Shown: positions 16,952 to 26,008 of the stretch, in pieces
Numbering within the stretch: position 1 is the stretch's first letter
Layout of the letters: each line of letters starts with the position of its first letter
Assembly: GCA_910587635.1 (NCBI GenBank)
Contig: CAJUNB010000033.1
Location: 1 to 64,000 of the forward strand
Direction: 5' to 3'
Origin: an uncultured Lachnospiraceae bacterium
Lineage (GTDB): Bacteria; Bacillota; Clostridia; Lachnospirales; Lachnospiraceae
DNA: 64,000 nucleotides
Notes under the pieces: model-generated
Seen by the model: the letters and a program-made list of their open reading frames with translations, nothing else
Databases searched by the model: none
What the model was told of the DNA's origin: nothing
Made by a program: the position numbers and the translations under genes

Positions 16952-17389
16952 ATGTCGGTATATACAACAAAAGAAATTATGGAAATTATCCCTCACAGGC
17001 AGCCATTTTTACTGATCGATACGATCGAAGAACTGGAAGTGGGTAAAAAGGCAGTGGGTAAAAAGTGTGTCTCTTATAACGAACCGTTTTTTGCAGGGCA
17101 TTTTCCGCAGGAACCAGTCATGCCGGGAGTCCTGATTGTGGAGGCACTGGCACAGGTGGGTGCAGTGGCGATTTTAAGCCTGCCGGAAAACAAAGGGAAG
17201 ACAGCTTATTTCGGAGCCATCAATTCTGCTAAATTTAAAGGAAAAGTAGTGCCCGGAGATGTACTTTTATTGGAGACTGAGATCATAAAATCAAAAGGAC
17301 CTATCGGAGTGGGCAGTGCAAAAGCCTATGTGGACGGTAAAGTAGTGGCACAGGCAGAGCTTACGTTCGCTCTGGGAAAAGCGGAGTAG
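16952..17389 (+). CDS. fabZ: 3-hydroxyacyl-ACP dehydratase
   Basis: A 145-residue hot-dog-fold enzyme. The IIPHRQPFLLID and GHFPQEPVMPGVLIVEALAQ motifs give the active-site His and Glu. ATG 16952 is preferred because GGAGAAGGG lies 8-16 bases before it; ATG 16934 would put that SD inside the gene. It is followed after 4 bases by the second FMN reductase gene. Confidence 0.94.
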   Translation: MSVYTTKEIMEIIPHRQPFLLIDTIEELEVGKKAVGKKCVSYNEPFFAGHFPQEPVMPGVLIVEALAQVGAVAILSLPENKGKTAYFGAINSAKFKGKVVPGDVLLLETEIIKSKGPIGVGSAKAYVDGKVVAQAELTFALGKAE

Positions 17390-17393
17390 GAAA

Positions 17394-18455
17394 ATGGCGG
17401 ATAAAAAGAGCAGAGCACTTGTAATCGGAGATTTGAAAGCAGAGGTTCCTGTGATTCAGGGCGGTATGGGTGTCGGTATCAGTTTGTCAGGTCTGGCCGG
17501 TGCCGTTGCAGCGGAAGGCGGTATCGGGATAATATCGACAGCGCAGATCGGATACCGGGAGCCCGATTTTGATGATCATCCTATCGAAGCAAATATGCGG
17601 GCAATCGGTAAGGAAGTCGCAAAGGCAAAGGAACTTTCTGGAGGCGGTATTGTCGGCGTCAATATTATGGTGGCTACAAGGGAATATGAAAGATATGTAA
17701 AAGCAGCGGTAGAAGCAGGAGTGGATTTGATTATTTCTGGAGCCGGACTTCCTATGAAACTGCCGGAGCTGGTGGGAGAATCCAAAACAAAACTGGCGCC
17801 TATTGTATCCAGTCTGAAATCGGCAGAAGTGATCTTTAAATACTGGCAGAAAAAGTATAACCGATTGCCGGATCTGATAGTGATTGAAGGGCCTCGGGCA
17901 GGGGGACATCTTGGATTCCATATGGAAGATTTGGTGGAAATTGATGATGCCGCCTACGATGTGGAAATCCAGAAGATCATTGACCGGGTAAAGGAATATG
18001 GTGTTCAGTATGGAAAAGACATTCCGGTAGTAGTGGCAGGCGGTATTTATGAAAGAAAAGACATGGAGCATTATATGGAAATGGGGGCGGCAGGTGTACA
18101 AATGGCAACGCGGTTTGTCACCACATATGAATGTGATGCTGCACCGGCATATAAGCAGACCTACATTGATGCCAAAGAAGAAGATATTGTCATTGTGAAA
18201 AGTCCCGTGGGGATGCCGGGAAGAGCAATTCTGAATCCTTTTATGAAGAGAGCTAAGGAGGGTCGGATTCCCCATGGCAAGTGCCATACATGTATCAGTA
18301 CATGTAAACCGGCAGAGACGCCTTATTGTATTACAGATGCTTTGGTAAACGCAGCAGTTGGAAATGTAGAAAATGCGCTTCTATTCTGTGGAAGCAACGC
18401 CTATCGTGCAAAAGAACTGGAGCATGTAAAAGACATTATAGAGGAATTCAGATAA
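17394..18455 (+). CDS. FabK/nitronate monooxygenase-family FMN oxidoreductase
   Basis: A 353-residue FMN TIM-barrel protein, a second and diverged relative of FabK within the same operon. VPVIQGGMGVGISLSGLAGAV binds FMN, VIEGPRAGGHLGFH matches the catalytic His region, and VVAGGIYERKDMEHYM binds FMN phosphate. Unlike the FabK at 12902 it carries Cys297-x2-Cys300-x3-Cys304-x7-Cys312 near the C terminus, a possible metal or redox site. It may be an alternative enoyl-ACP reductase or another flavin-dependent step in lipid metabolism; not resolved here. Confidence 0.8.
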   Translation: MADKKSRALVIGDLKAEVPVIQGGMGVGISLSGLAGAVAAEGGIGIISTAQIGYREPDFDDHPIEANMRAIGKEVAKAKELSGGGIVGVNIMVATREYERYVKAAVEAGVDLIISGAGLPMKLPELVGESKTKLAPIVSSLKSAEVIFKYWQKKYNRLPDLIVIEGPRAGGHLGFHMEDLVEIDDAAYDVEIQKIIDRVKEYGVQYGKDIPVVVAGGIYERKDMEHYMEMGAAGVQMATRFVTTYECDAAPAYKQTYIDAKEEDIVIVKSPVGMPGRAILNPFMKRAKEGRIPHGKCHTCISTCKPAETPYCITDALVNAAVGNVENALLFCGSNAYRAKELEHVKDIIEEFR

Positions 18456-18476
18456 ATATGACGAATGGAGATGAAC

Positions 18477-19439
18477 ATGACAGCTAGAATCATAGGAACG
18501 GGAAGTTGCTTACCCGAAGCAATCGTGACGAACGATTATTTATCCACAATTATGGATACTTCCGATGAGTGGATATCTTCCAGAACGGGAATTAAGGAAA
18601 GGCATTTGGTAAAGGAAGAGACGACAGCTTCCCTCTCTCTGGAGGCGGGGAGGCGGGCATTGGCCGAAGCGGGAGTAGCGCCGGAAGAATTGGATATGAT
18701 TATTGTTGGCACTCTGACCGGAGATTATATTACCCCTTCTACGGCCTGCGAAGTACAGGCGGGACTTGGGGCGGTAAATGCAGTGGCGTTCGACATCAAT
18801 GCGGCTTGCGCAGGCTTTCTGTTCAGTTTACATACAGTAAATGCGTATATACAGTGCGGCATGTGCCGTACAGCATTACTTATCGGGGCGGAGACCCTTT
18901 CCAGAATTATGGATTGGGGCGATAGAAGTACATGTGTTCTGTTTGGAGATGGAGCCGGTGCTGCCGTGGTACAGGCCCAGGAGGGGGGGCTGATCGCATA
19001 CGATCAGGGAAGTGACGGAGAGAAAGGTAAATATCTGGCCTGCAGAAACAGAACGAATAACAATCCCCTCGTCCAGACAGAGAAGAATTATAGCTATACG
19101 CAGATGGATGGACAGGAAGTATATAAATTTGCAGTGACATATGTACCAAACTCTATCCATAAAGTGTTGGAAAAGGCCGGACTGCAGCCGGAAGACATTA
19201 AATACTATCTGCTGCATCAGGCAAATCTGAGAATCATACAGGCTGTAGCCAAGCGGTTGAAAATAAGCCTGGACAGATTTCCTATCAGTCTGGATCACTG
19301 TGGCAATGTATCCGCGGCGAGTGTACCGATTTTACTGGACGATGTGAACCGAAAAGGGATGCTTCAAAAGGGAGATAAAATTATTTTATCTGGATTTGGC
19401 GGCGGTCTGACGTGGGGAACCTGTCTGATAGAGTGGTAG
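18477..19439 (+). CDS. fabH: 3-oxoacyl-ACP synthase III
   Basis: A 320-residue initiating condensing enzyme joining acetyl- or branched-acyl-CoA to malonyl-ACP. Cys in AACAGFLFSLHT, His in LLHQANLRI and Asn in CGNVSAASVP form the triad, and GFGGGLTWG is the usual C terminus. Three nearby ATGs exist; 18477 sits 6 bases behind GGAG. It is last in the operon, an unusual place, as fabH is often first. The acetyl-CoA carboxylase genes are not in the window. Confidence 0.93.
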   Translation: MTARIIGTGSCLPEAIVTNDYLSTIMDTSDEWISSRTGIKERHLVKEETTASLSLEAGRRALAEAGVAPEELDMIIVGTLTGDYITPSTACEVQAGLGAVNAVAFDINAACAGFLFSLHTVNAYIQCGMCRTALLIGAETLSRIMDWGDRSTCVLFGDGAGAAVVQAQEGGLIAYDQGSDGEKGKYLACRNRTNNNPLVQTEKNYSYTQMDGQEVYKFAVTYVPNSIHKVLEKAGLQPEDIKYYLLHQANLRIIQAVAKRLKISLDRFPISLDHCGNVSAASVPILLDDVNRKGMLQKGDKIILSGFGGGLTWGTCLIEW

Positions 19440-19461
19440 AAATGAGATAAATATATGGACC

Positions 19462-19500
19462 GAAAGGAATCCCGCTTGCGGGATTTTCTTTCGTTTTGTT
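19462..19500 (+). terminator. Terminator of the fatty-acid operon
   Basis: The arms AATCCCGC/GCGGGATT with a 2-nt loop extend by GAAAG/CTTTC and are followed by GTTTTGTT. It lies 22 bases after the fabH stop and before the next coding start. Confidence 0.8.
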
Positions 19501-19520
19501 CTCATAAAGGTAATTTGATC

Positions 19521-22364
19521 ATGAAAACAGAGAATAAACACCAATGGATAAAGATTATAGCAGCAGTAATTGTCATATTTTTGCTCTGGGGAGTAAAAGC
19601 CGGGCAGTCGGGAGAGGAAAAGATATCAGAAAAGGATATACAATCAGAAGAAACAGAAGCAAAAGAATCTGTGGAAGAAGGGCTCTCTGACCGGATAAAA
19701 ATAATCCCCGGATACATTGCCGGACTGGAATACGACGATGGTATGACGATGCAGGGAAGCGGCAGTTATGCCTGCTGGAAGGATATTCTGATTCTTGGGA
19801 ATACTGTATACAGATTGGAGAATGATGTTTATAAAAGAACAGGGGAGTTGGTCTATGATTTATTTGGCCTGTTTCCATTGGAAAATACAGATGTATACGG
19901 AAAAATACGCCAGTATGAGAACTTAATTATGATGAAAAAAGTGAATACTTTTCTTATCTGCGATTTAGATACGGAGCCATATTCCTGTTATGAATATGAA
20001 CCTTCAGTGGAGGCGGAAGGAGGGGCAATAGACCCGTACTGGTATATTTATGAAGGAGAATTACTTTATTGGAGCAAAGGAGAGGACGGAATCAGCTCTT
20101 TATGGGCATATAATCTGGAAAGTCGGGAAGAAGAAAGAATAGATACATGGACAGAGTCGGAAGTATCGGCGGAAACGACAGGCTATGAGGAGATAAAATG
20201 GCAGGCAACTTGCGGAGACAGCCTTTTCTTTTTTGACAACTCTCGGAAAATCTATGGAAATGGCGGCATATTTATGCAGGGTGTGCTGGGAGAGTCAAGA
20301 GAAACCGGAATCGGACGTATCGATGGGATCATCTTAACGGCAAAGGGATATTTCCGGTACGATGGGAAGAAAGAGCTGATATTTTATGACTTGGATGGAA
20401 ATGAAAGGGCATCTTATCAGATCAGGGAAGAAGAGCTGGGAGAAGAGTATTGTTTGCAGTATCTGATATACGATATATATGACAGAGGAAGACTGCTCTG
20501 TTTTTATGAAAATCAGGAGACCAGGCAATTACATATCAATCAGGTATCTATAGAGCTGCCCGATTTTTCGGAAGAGGGACAGGGACTTTCTTATTGGCTG
20601 GAAGAAGGAGCCGAGCGCATTTCGGTGACACCAGGGGAAGAGCAGGGAAATATCCTCGGTTATACACTTCGCAGGGAAGCTAATCAGATGCAATACATAA
20701 AGGAACCGGATTGGCTTGTGAAAAATTCCTCTGTGGGAAAGGGAATTTTCCGATCGGAGCATATGAGCGAAAACAGCGTTTTTCTTGGAGAAATTCTGAA
20801 AGATATTCTGGAGCGTCGGAAAATATCGAAAGGAAATAAGCAATATTTTTCTGGTCGGGCGCTGGATGCATTGGAAATCACAGAAGAAGAGTGGGAAATC
20901 TTACGACAGGGACAGAAAACGGATGCCAGCCGATATGACTGTTTCTATCGGATTAACAGGGTCTTTGGTGTGGCAGGCTATGATTTCTTTTATAGATTTT
21001 ACAGTGGGAGTGTCGGGAATGAGACGGAACAGGAAAAGGCATTGTTGAGAACTGTTTCAGAAGTTGAAAAAGTATCTGTAATTGCCCCGGGGGATGAAGA
21101 GGGGAACTGGAAAGCCGACGTGAGAGTGACTGTAGATCAGCAGGGAATCATCCGGGATATCCAAGTCGATGTGAATATACTACCAGAGGGCATAAATACT
21201 TGTTATGGACGGCAGCAGGGAGATTTTTTCCAGGAAGAATATGAGGAGAGCGTGATTCGAAATGGAGAGGCAGAGACAGGGAAAATTGTAATCGACTACG
21301 GAAAATACTGGCAGCAGCATATGGAATATGACAAACTTCTGAAAAAACTATCGGAAGGTCCTGGAGGACTGTTGGTAAAAGATGCGGCAGAGAGTGGAGA
21401 AACTATCGGCAGAATAGTTACTGATGTACTGGAGAGCAAAGGTGAAAATACAGTGCTCTATGGAGAATTGTTTGAAAGTGACTATGACTTCTATCTATTT
21501 CAGAAGCTTCCCTGGGAAAAACTTTCAGAAGACTGGAAAAGTGACGGAGACTATGACTGTTATTTTTCAGATATGACAGAAAAAGAGGGATGTATCAAGT
21601 TATGTTATTATATATATCCTGAATTTGGTGAAAAACAGGAAGCAGAAGGGGCGGCACAGGCGGTCATCTTTGAAGTGAAAATTACAGATAAGGGAAAGCT
21701 GGCGGATACAGCGCTACAGGTCGTATTTCTTACGAAGGAAGAGCGGATGGCAGCGAGGAAAAAAGAGGGGAACCGGCTGGCGCTGCTCCAGGACGGAGAG
21801 GATACCGGAGCGGGAGTCGGAATCCGTATCACAGATTCTTTGACAGAAGAAGTCCCTGTTTTGCTAAATGAATATTGTTTCGATGAGGATGCTGCCTACG
21901 GGAATAAAAAGAGGAATACTCTATCCTTATGGGAGTGTTATGGAGCCACAGAAATAGCCACATATGTGGGAGATGCATTACTGGAAGATTTGAATGAGAA
22001 AAAAATAGAAAGTGGTCTCATAAAAGAATTACTTGCCGGAAAAGCAGATGGAGAAAAAAGGGAAGAACAGGTAAGCAGAGAGCAGAAAGCTATGCTTTCG
22101 GATATAGAAGATGATCGGAAGTATGCGGGAAATAAGTGGAGAGGAGACGAGAAATACGACTGTTACTATGTGAGAGAGAATGAACAAAATGGTTGTCTCC
22201 ATTTAAAATATTATTTTTACCGGAATAAACCTTTTGAAGGCAAACTGCGGAATATCATAGCGGATGTATATATATCAGAAAGAGGAATCGAAGACATAGA
22301 GACGAGCGTGCTGATCAGTGGGGAAGAATGGCGGGAAAAAATAAAAAAGACTTGTAATTTATGA
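19521..22364 (+). CDS. Large membrane-anchored extracytoplasmic protein with three internal repeats
   Basis: 947 residues from ATG 19521; an earlier in-frame ATG would begin inside the fab terminator. One membrane segment (about residues 12-27), then an acidic linker. Roughly residues 65-340 form a strand-rich region with many short W/Y-containing motifs that could be a beta-propeller of DUF5050-like kind. The second half carries three diverged units, each with a YDC(F/Y) motif (at 472, 678 and 879), an aromatic YYxY strand, a charged loop and a closing strand. I do not recognise the family. No enzymatic motif is evident; likely a surface sensor or binding protein. Confidence 0.65.
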   Translation: MKTENKHQWIKIIAAVIVIFLLWGVKAGQSGEEKISEKDIQSEETEAKESVEEGLSDRIKIIPGYIAGLEYDDGMTMQGSGSYACWKDILILGNTVYRLENDVYKRTGELVYDLFGLFPLENTDVYGKIRQYENLIMMKKVNTFLICDLDTEPYSCYEYEPSVEAEGGAIDPYWYIYEGELLYWSKGEDGISSLWAYNLESREEERIDTWTESEVSAETTGYEEIKWQATCGDSLFFFDNSRKIYGNGGIFMQGVLGESRETGIGRIDGIILTAKGYFRYDGKKELIFYDLDGNERASYQIREEELGEEYCLQYLIYDIYDRGRLLCFYENQETRQLHINQVSIELPDFSEEGQGLSYWLEEGAERISVTPGEEQGNILGYTLRREANQMQYIKEPDWLVKNSSVGKGIFRSEHMSENSVFLGEILKDILERRKISKGNKQYFSGRALDALEITEEEWEILRQGQKTDASRYDCFYRINRVFGVAGYDFFYRFYSGSVGNETEQEKALLRTVSEVEKVSVIAPGDEEGNWKADVRVTVDQQGIIRDIQVDVNILPEGINTCYGRQQGDFFQEEYEESVIRNGEAETGKIVIDYGKYWQQHMEYDKLLKKLSEGPGGLLVKDAAESGETIGRIVTDVLESKGENTVLYGELFESDYDFYLFQKLPWEKLSEDWKSDGDYDCYFSDMTEKEGCIKLCYYIYPEFGEKQEAEGAAQAVIFEVKITDKGKLADTALQVVFLTKEERMAARKKEGNRLALLQDGEDTGAGVGIRITDSLTEEVPVLLNEYCFDEDAAYGNKKRNTLSLWECYGATEIATYVGDALLEDLNEKKIESGLIKELLAGKADGEKREEQVSREQKAMLSDIEDDRKYAGNKWRGDEKYDCYYVRENEQNGCLHLKYYFYRNKPFEGKLRNIIADVYISERGIEDIETSVLISGEEWREKIKKTCNL

Positions 22365-22379
22365 AAAACATGTTAGTAT
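22352..22379 (+). promoter_or_regulatory. Candidate promoter of the amino-acid ABC operon
   Basis: TTGTAA (22352-22357), a 16-bp spacer and extended -10 TGTTAGTAT (22371-22379). The string ATGTTAGT(A/G)TTAAAT also occurs at the metG promoter. It overlaps the end of the upstream gene. Confidence 0.45.
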
Positions 22380-22427
22380 TAAATCTGATGAATAAATATG
22401 CATAAAAGATGAATGGAGGAGAATGTT

Positions 22428-23312
22428 ATGAAAAAGTTTGCAGCATTATTGCTAACGGTCTGCATGACAGCAATGCTGACGGCATGTGGCAGTGCGGATC
22501 AGGGAGAGGCGCCCACAGCGGATAGTAGCGCGGAGGGACCGGCAGAAGAGGTTGTGGAAGAGGCGGAAGAGGAAGCAGAGGCGGCATCAGAAGCGATTCC
22601 CAATACGGTAAACTCTCTGGAAGATCTGCCGGGTAAGACTATCGGCGTACAGCTGGGAACGACAGGCGATATCTATGCCAGCGATTATGAGGCGGAAGGT
22701 TCTACCATCGAGCGTTATAATAAGGGAGCAGATGCGGTACAGGCATTGAAGCAGGGCAAGATCGACTGTGTGATCATCGATGCTCAGCCGGCGCAGGCTT
22801 TTGTAGAGAAAAATGATGATTTAACGATTCTGGAAGAGGATTTTGCAATCGAAGATTATGCGATCTGTATCTCTAAGGATAAGACAGACCTGAAAGAAGC
22901 AATGAACGGCGCGCTGAATGAATTGAAGGAAGACGGAACATTGGATCAGATCGTTGCCAACTATATCGGAGATGATACAAAGGGAACCTGCCCTTATGAA
23001 TCTCCTGCGGACGTAGATTATTCTAACGGGAAGCTGGTTATGGCTACCAATGCGGCATTCGAGCCTTATGAATTTTATGAGGGAGAAGAAGTTGTGGGTA
23101 TCGATGCCGATATTGCAAAGGCTATTTGTGATAAACTGGGTTATGAATTACAGATCGATGATATGGAATTTGACGCAATCATCAGTGCAGTACAGTCCGG
23201 TAAAGCTGATTTCGGTGCAGCTGGTATGACAGTGACGGAAGATCGTCTGACAAGTATCGATTTCACAGATTCTTACGCAACATCCACACAGGTTGTTATT
23301 GTAAGAAAATAA
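22428..23312 (+). CDS. Amino-acid ABC transporter binding lipoprotein, circularly permuted
   Basis: A 294-residue lipoprotein (lipobox LTAC, Cys20) with an acidic linker to about residue 55. It belongs to the family 3 solute-binding proteins, but the halves are swapped. Residues 63-182 (SLEDLPGKTIGVQLGTTGD ... LKEDGTLDQIVANYIG) correspond to the second half of a normal protein. Residues 201-294 (KLVMATNAAFEPYEFYEG ... RLTSIDFTDSYATSTQ) correspond to the first half. All sub-motifs are intact, so it should fold and deliver polar amino acids to the permease and ATPase that follow. ATG 22428 is preferred over 22413 because of GGAGG spacing. Confidence 0.88.
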   Translation: MKKFAALLLTVCMTAMLTACGSADQGEAPTADSSAEGPAEEVVEEAEEEAEAASEAIPNTVNSLEDLPGKTIGVQLGTTGDIYASDYEAEGSTIERYNKGADAVQALKQGKIDCVIIDAQPAQAFVEKNDDLTILEEDFAIEDYAICISKDKTDLKEAMNGALNELKEDGTLDQIVANYIGDDTKGTCPYESPADVDYSNGKLVMATNAAFEPYEFYEGEEVVGIDADIAKAICDKLGYELQIDDMEFDAIISAVQSGKADFGAAGMTVTEDRLTSIDFTDSYATSTQVVIVRK

Positions 23313-23343
23313 TTTGTAGATTATAATAAAATAAATGTTACAG

Positions 23344-23386
23344 ACAAGCGGACTGTTACATGGTATGCATGGAATGGCCCGCTTGT
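23344..23386 (+). promoter_or_regulatory. Hairpin between binding-protein and permease genes
   Basis: The arms ACAAGCGG (23344-23351) and CCGCTTGT (23379-23386) pair across a 27-nt loop and are not followed by a T-run. Such structures after a binding-protein gene usually protect its mRNA or thin out downstream transcription. It implies the permease starts downstream of it. Confidence 0.55.
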
Positions 23387-23409
23387 TAGTTAGAGAAGGG
23401 TGTGGAGAC

Positions 23410-24099
23410 GTGGAAGATTTTAAGGTACGCTTTTATACGAACTTTATCAAAGATGACAGATATATGTATCTTGTAAAGGGACTGGGAAATACGCTGGCAA
23501 TCACTTTTCTGGCGGTACTGCTGGGAATTGCACTCGGATTTTTGGTGGCAATCATACGATCTACCTATGATAAAACCGGCAAGGGAAGGATATTAAATCT
23601 TATCTGTAAAATTTATCTGACAGTAATCAGGGGAACGCCTATGATGGTACAGCTCATGATTATGTGTTATGTGGTATTCGGAAAATACAATATGAATAAG
23701 CTCATTGTAGCCACGTTGGCATTTGGCATCAATTCCGGGGCCTATGTGGCGGAAATTGTCCGTTCAGGTATTATGTCCATCGACCCGGGACAGCTGGAGG
23801 CAGGCAGAAGTCTGGGCTTTAGTTATCCGCAGACAATGTGGTATATCATTATGCCTCAGGCGTTTAAAAATGTACTGCCGGCTTTGGCAAATGAGTTTAT
23901 CGTACTGCTGAAAGAGACTTCAGTCTGTGGTTATATCGGAATGATGGATTTGACAAGAGGCGGCGATATTATCCGAAGTCGTACATATGAAGCGTTTATG
24001 CCTCTGATTGCGGTAGCGATCATTTATCTGATTATGGTAGTTGTTCTCTCGGGACTGGTAGGAAAACTGGAAAGGAGGCTGCGTACAAGTGAGCGGTAA
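23410..24099 (+). CDS. Amino-acid ABC transporter permease (HisM/GlnP type)
   Basis: 229 residues from GTG 23410, which sits 9 bases after AGAAGGG; a longer frame from ATG 23335 would translate through the intercistronic hairpin. The protein has about five membrane helices. The EAA loop EAGRSLGFSYPQTMWYIIMPQAFKNVLPALANEF docks the ATPase. GLGNTLAITFLAVLLG is the family N terminus. It overlaps the ATPase gene by 11 bases. Confidence 0.88.
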   Translation: MEDFKVRFYTNFIKDDRYMYLVKGLGNTLAITFLAVLLGIALGFLVAIIRSTYDKTGKGRILNLICKIYLTVIRGTPMMVQLMIMCYVVFGKYNMNKLIVATLAFGINSGAYVAEIVRSGIMSIDPGQLEAGRSLGFSYPQTMWYIIMPQAFKNVLPALANEFIVLLKETSVCGYIGMMDLTRGGDIIRSRTYEAFMPLIAVAIIYLIMVVVLSGLVGKLERRLRTSER

Positions 24100-24832
24100 A
24101 GGAGAAATATTATTTCAGATCGATAATTTGTGTAAAGCGTTTGGCAGCAACCTTGTACTGGATCATATCAGTACGGAAATTAAAAGCGGTGAAGTGGTGG
24201 TTATAGTGGGACCTTCCGGTTCGGGAAAGTCCACATTTCTTCGGTCATTGAACCTTTTGGAGATGCCAACTTCGGGAACGATTACATTTGAAGGGATGAA
24301 TATTACAGATAAAAAGACAGATATTAATAAGTACAGACAGAAGATCGGTATGGTATTTCAGCATTTTAATCTGTTTCCTCATAAGACAATCCTGGAAAAT
24401 CTCACGCTGGCGCCTATTAAACTGTTGAACAAGCCAAAAGAAGAGGCAGAAAAAGAGGCCAGGGCTTTGCTTCAGAGAGTGGGACTGGAAGAGAAGGAGA
24501 ATGCCTATCCGGCACAGCTTTCCGGCGGACAGAAACAGAGAATTGCCATTGTCAGGTCTCTGGCGATGCATCCAGAAGTGATGCTTTTCGATGAACCTAC
24601 TTCTGCACTGGACCCGGAGATGGTTGGAGAAGTGTTGAACGTAATGGGGGACCTGGCAAAAGAAGGAATGACAATGGTAATTGTTACACATGAGATGGGC
24701 TTTGCCAGAGAAGTAGGTACGAGGATGCTGTTTATTGACGAAGGTGTGATCAAAGAAGAGAGCAATCCAAAAGACTTCTTTGAAAATCCTTCTCATCCCC
24801 GCCTGCAGGAATTTCTGTCAAAGATCATATAA
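24089..24832 (+). CDS. Amino-acid ABC transporter ATP-binding protein (GlnQ/HisP type)
   Basis: A 247-residue ATPase: Walker A GPSGSGKST, Q-loop FQHFNLFPHKT, signature LSGGQKQR, Walker B VMLFDEPTSALDP and the switch histidine in VTHEMGFAREVG. GTG start behind AAAGGAGG, inside the end of the permease gene. It completes a three-gene importer with the permuted binding protein. Confidence 0.93.
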   Translation: MSGKGEILFQIDNLCKAFGSNLVLDHISTEIKSGEVVVIVGPSGSGKSTFLRSLNLLEMPTSGTITFEGMNITDKKTDINKYRQKIGMVFQHFNLFPHKTILENLTLAPIKLLNKPKEEAEKEARALLQRVGLEEKENAYPAQLSGGQKQRIAIVRSLAMHPEVMLFDEPTSALDPEMVGEVLNVMGDLAKEGMTMVIVTHEMGFAREVGTRMLFIDEGVIKEESNPKDFFENPSHPRLQEFLSKII

Positions 24833-24856
24833 AGATCATGGAGAAGGAGGGTATTT

Positions 24857-25990
24857 ATGGTAATTAAAAATGGGTTTGTATTTGGGGCAGAAGGGAACTT
24901 TACTAAAAAGGATGTTTATATTGATGGAGAGCGGATTACAGACGATAAAAATGACGATGATATCATAAATGTGGAGGACTGTTATGTGATTCCCGGACTG
25001 ATAGATGTTCATTTCCATGGCTGTGTAGGGCATGATTTCTGTGACGGGAGCCAGGAATCCATTTCAGAAATGGCAAAGTATGAGTTGGCAAACGGTATCA
25101 CAAGTATGAATCCTGCAACTATGACACTGGGGGAGAGTGCTCTGCTGAAAATCATGGAAGCGGCAGCGGATTATAGAAAGTCCAATACAGGAGAAGGGGC
25201 TGAACTGGTAGGAATCAATATGGAAGGGCCCTTTATCTCCATGGCAAAGAAAGGAGCTCAGAATCCTGATTATATTGCCAGGGCGGACGCAGAGACGTTT
25301 CGAAGGTTGCAAAAGGCGTCGGGGGGACTGATTCGTCTGTGTGCACTGGCGCCGGAAGAGAAAGGAGCGATGGAATTCATCGATGCGTGTAAAGAGGAAG
25401 TGGTGATTTCCGTGGCCCATACGACGGCGGACTATGATACGGCGAAAGAGGCATTTGGCCGGGGGGCAAAGCAGGTAACACACCTGTATAATGCGATGCC
25501 TCCTTTTTCCCACAGAGCGCCCGGTGTGATTGGAGCGGCCTGTGACAGCGACTGCAACGTAGAATTGATCTGTGACGGTGTCCATGTGCATCCGGCTGTG
25601 ATTCGCGCTACTTTTAAGATGTTCGGCGATGACCGCATTATACTGATCAGTGACAGCATGGAAGCCACTGGTATGCCTGACGGAGAATATTCTCTGGGCG
25701 GTCAGGCTGTAAAAGTACAGGGCAATCTGGCAACATTGGCAGATGGTACGATTGCAGGCTCTGCTACAAATCTGATGAATTGCCTGCGTTACGCGGTAAA
25801 GACGGCGGGTATCCCTCTGGAAAGTGCAGTGAAATGTGCCACAAAAAATCCTTCCATAGCAGTAGGGTTATCGGCGGATTATGGGAGTATTGAAGCAGGA
25901 AAATATGCCGATATCGTTATTTTAGATAGAGATTTGAATCTTGTGCATGTGATAAAAAAGGGAAAAGTCTGTGAAGGGCTTATAAATTGA
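24857..25990 (+). CDS. nagA: N-acetylglucosamine-6-phosphate deacetylase
   Basis: A 377-residue amidohydrolase. Metal and substrate motifs: GLIDVHFHGCVGHDFCD, the glutamate in NMEGPFIS, HTTADY, HLYNAMPPFSHRAPG and the catalytic Asp in LISDSMEATGMPDG. It deacetylates GlcNAc-6-P from amino sugar or cell-wall recycling to GlcN-6-P. No nagB is present nearby, so it stands apart from its usual partner. Confidence 0.93.
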   Translation: MVIKNGFVFGAEGNFTKKDVYIDGERITDDKNDDDIINVEDCYVIPGLIDVHFHGCVGHDFCDGSQESISEMAKYELANGITSMNPATMTLGESALLKIMEAAADYRKSNTGEGAELVGINMEGPFISMAKKGAQNPDYIARADAETFRRLQKASGGLIRLCALAPEEKGAMEFIDACKEEVVISVAHTTADYDTAKEAFGRGAKQVTHLYNAMPPFSHRAPGVIGAACDSDCNVELICDGVHVHPAVIRATFKMFGDDRIILISDSMEATGMPDGEYSLGGQAVKVQGNLATLADGTIAGSATNLMNCLRYAVKTAGIPLESAVKCATKNPSIAVGLSADYGSIEAGKYADIVILDRDLNLVHVIKKGKVCEGLIN

Positions 25991-26008
25991 CGACAGGAAA
26001 GTTTACTG

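Noticed and set aside
19455..19520. Earlier ATG start for the 947-residue protein
   Set aside because: The segment is the fab operon terminator; ATG 19521 gives a normal membrane anchor.
23335..23409. N-terminal extension of the amino-acid permease from ATG 23335
   Set aside because: It is encoded by an intercistronic hairpin and lacks similarity to permease N termini.
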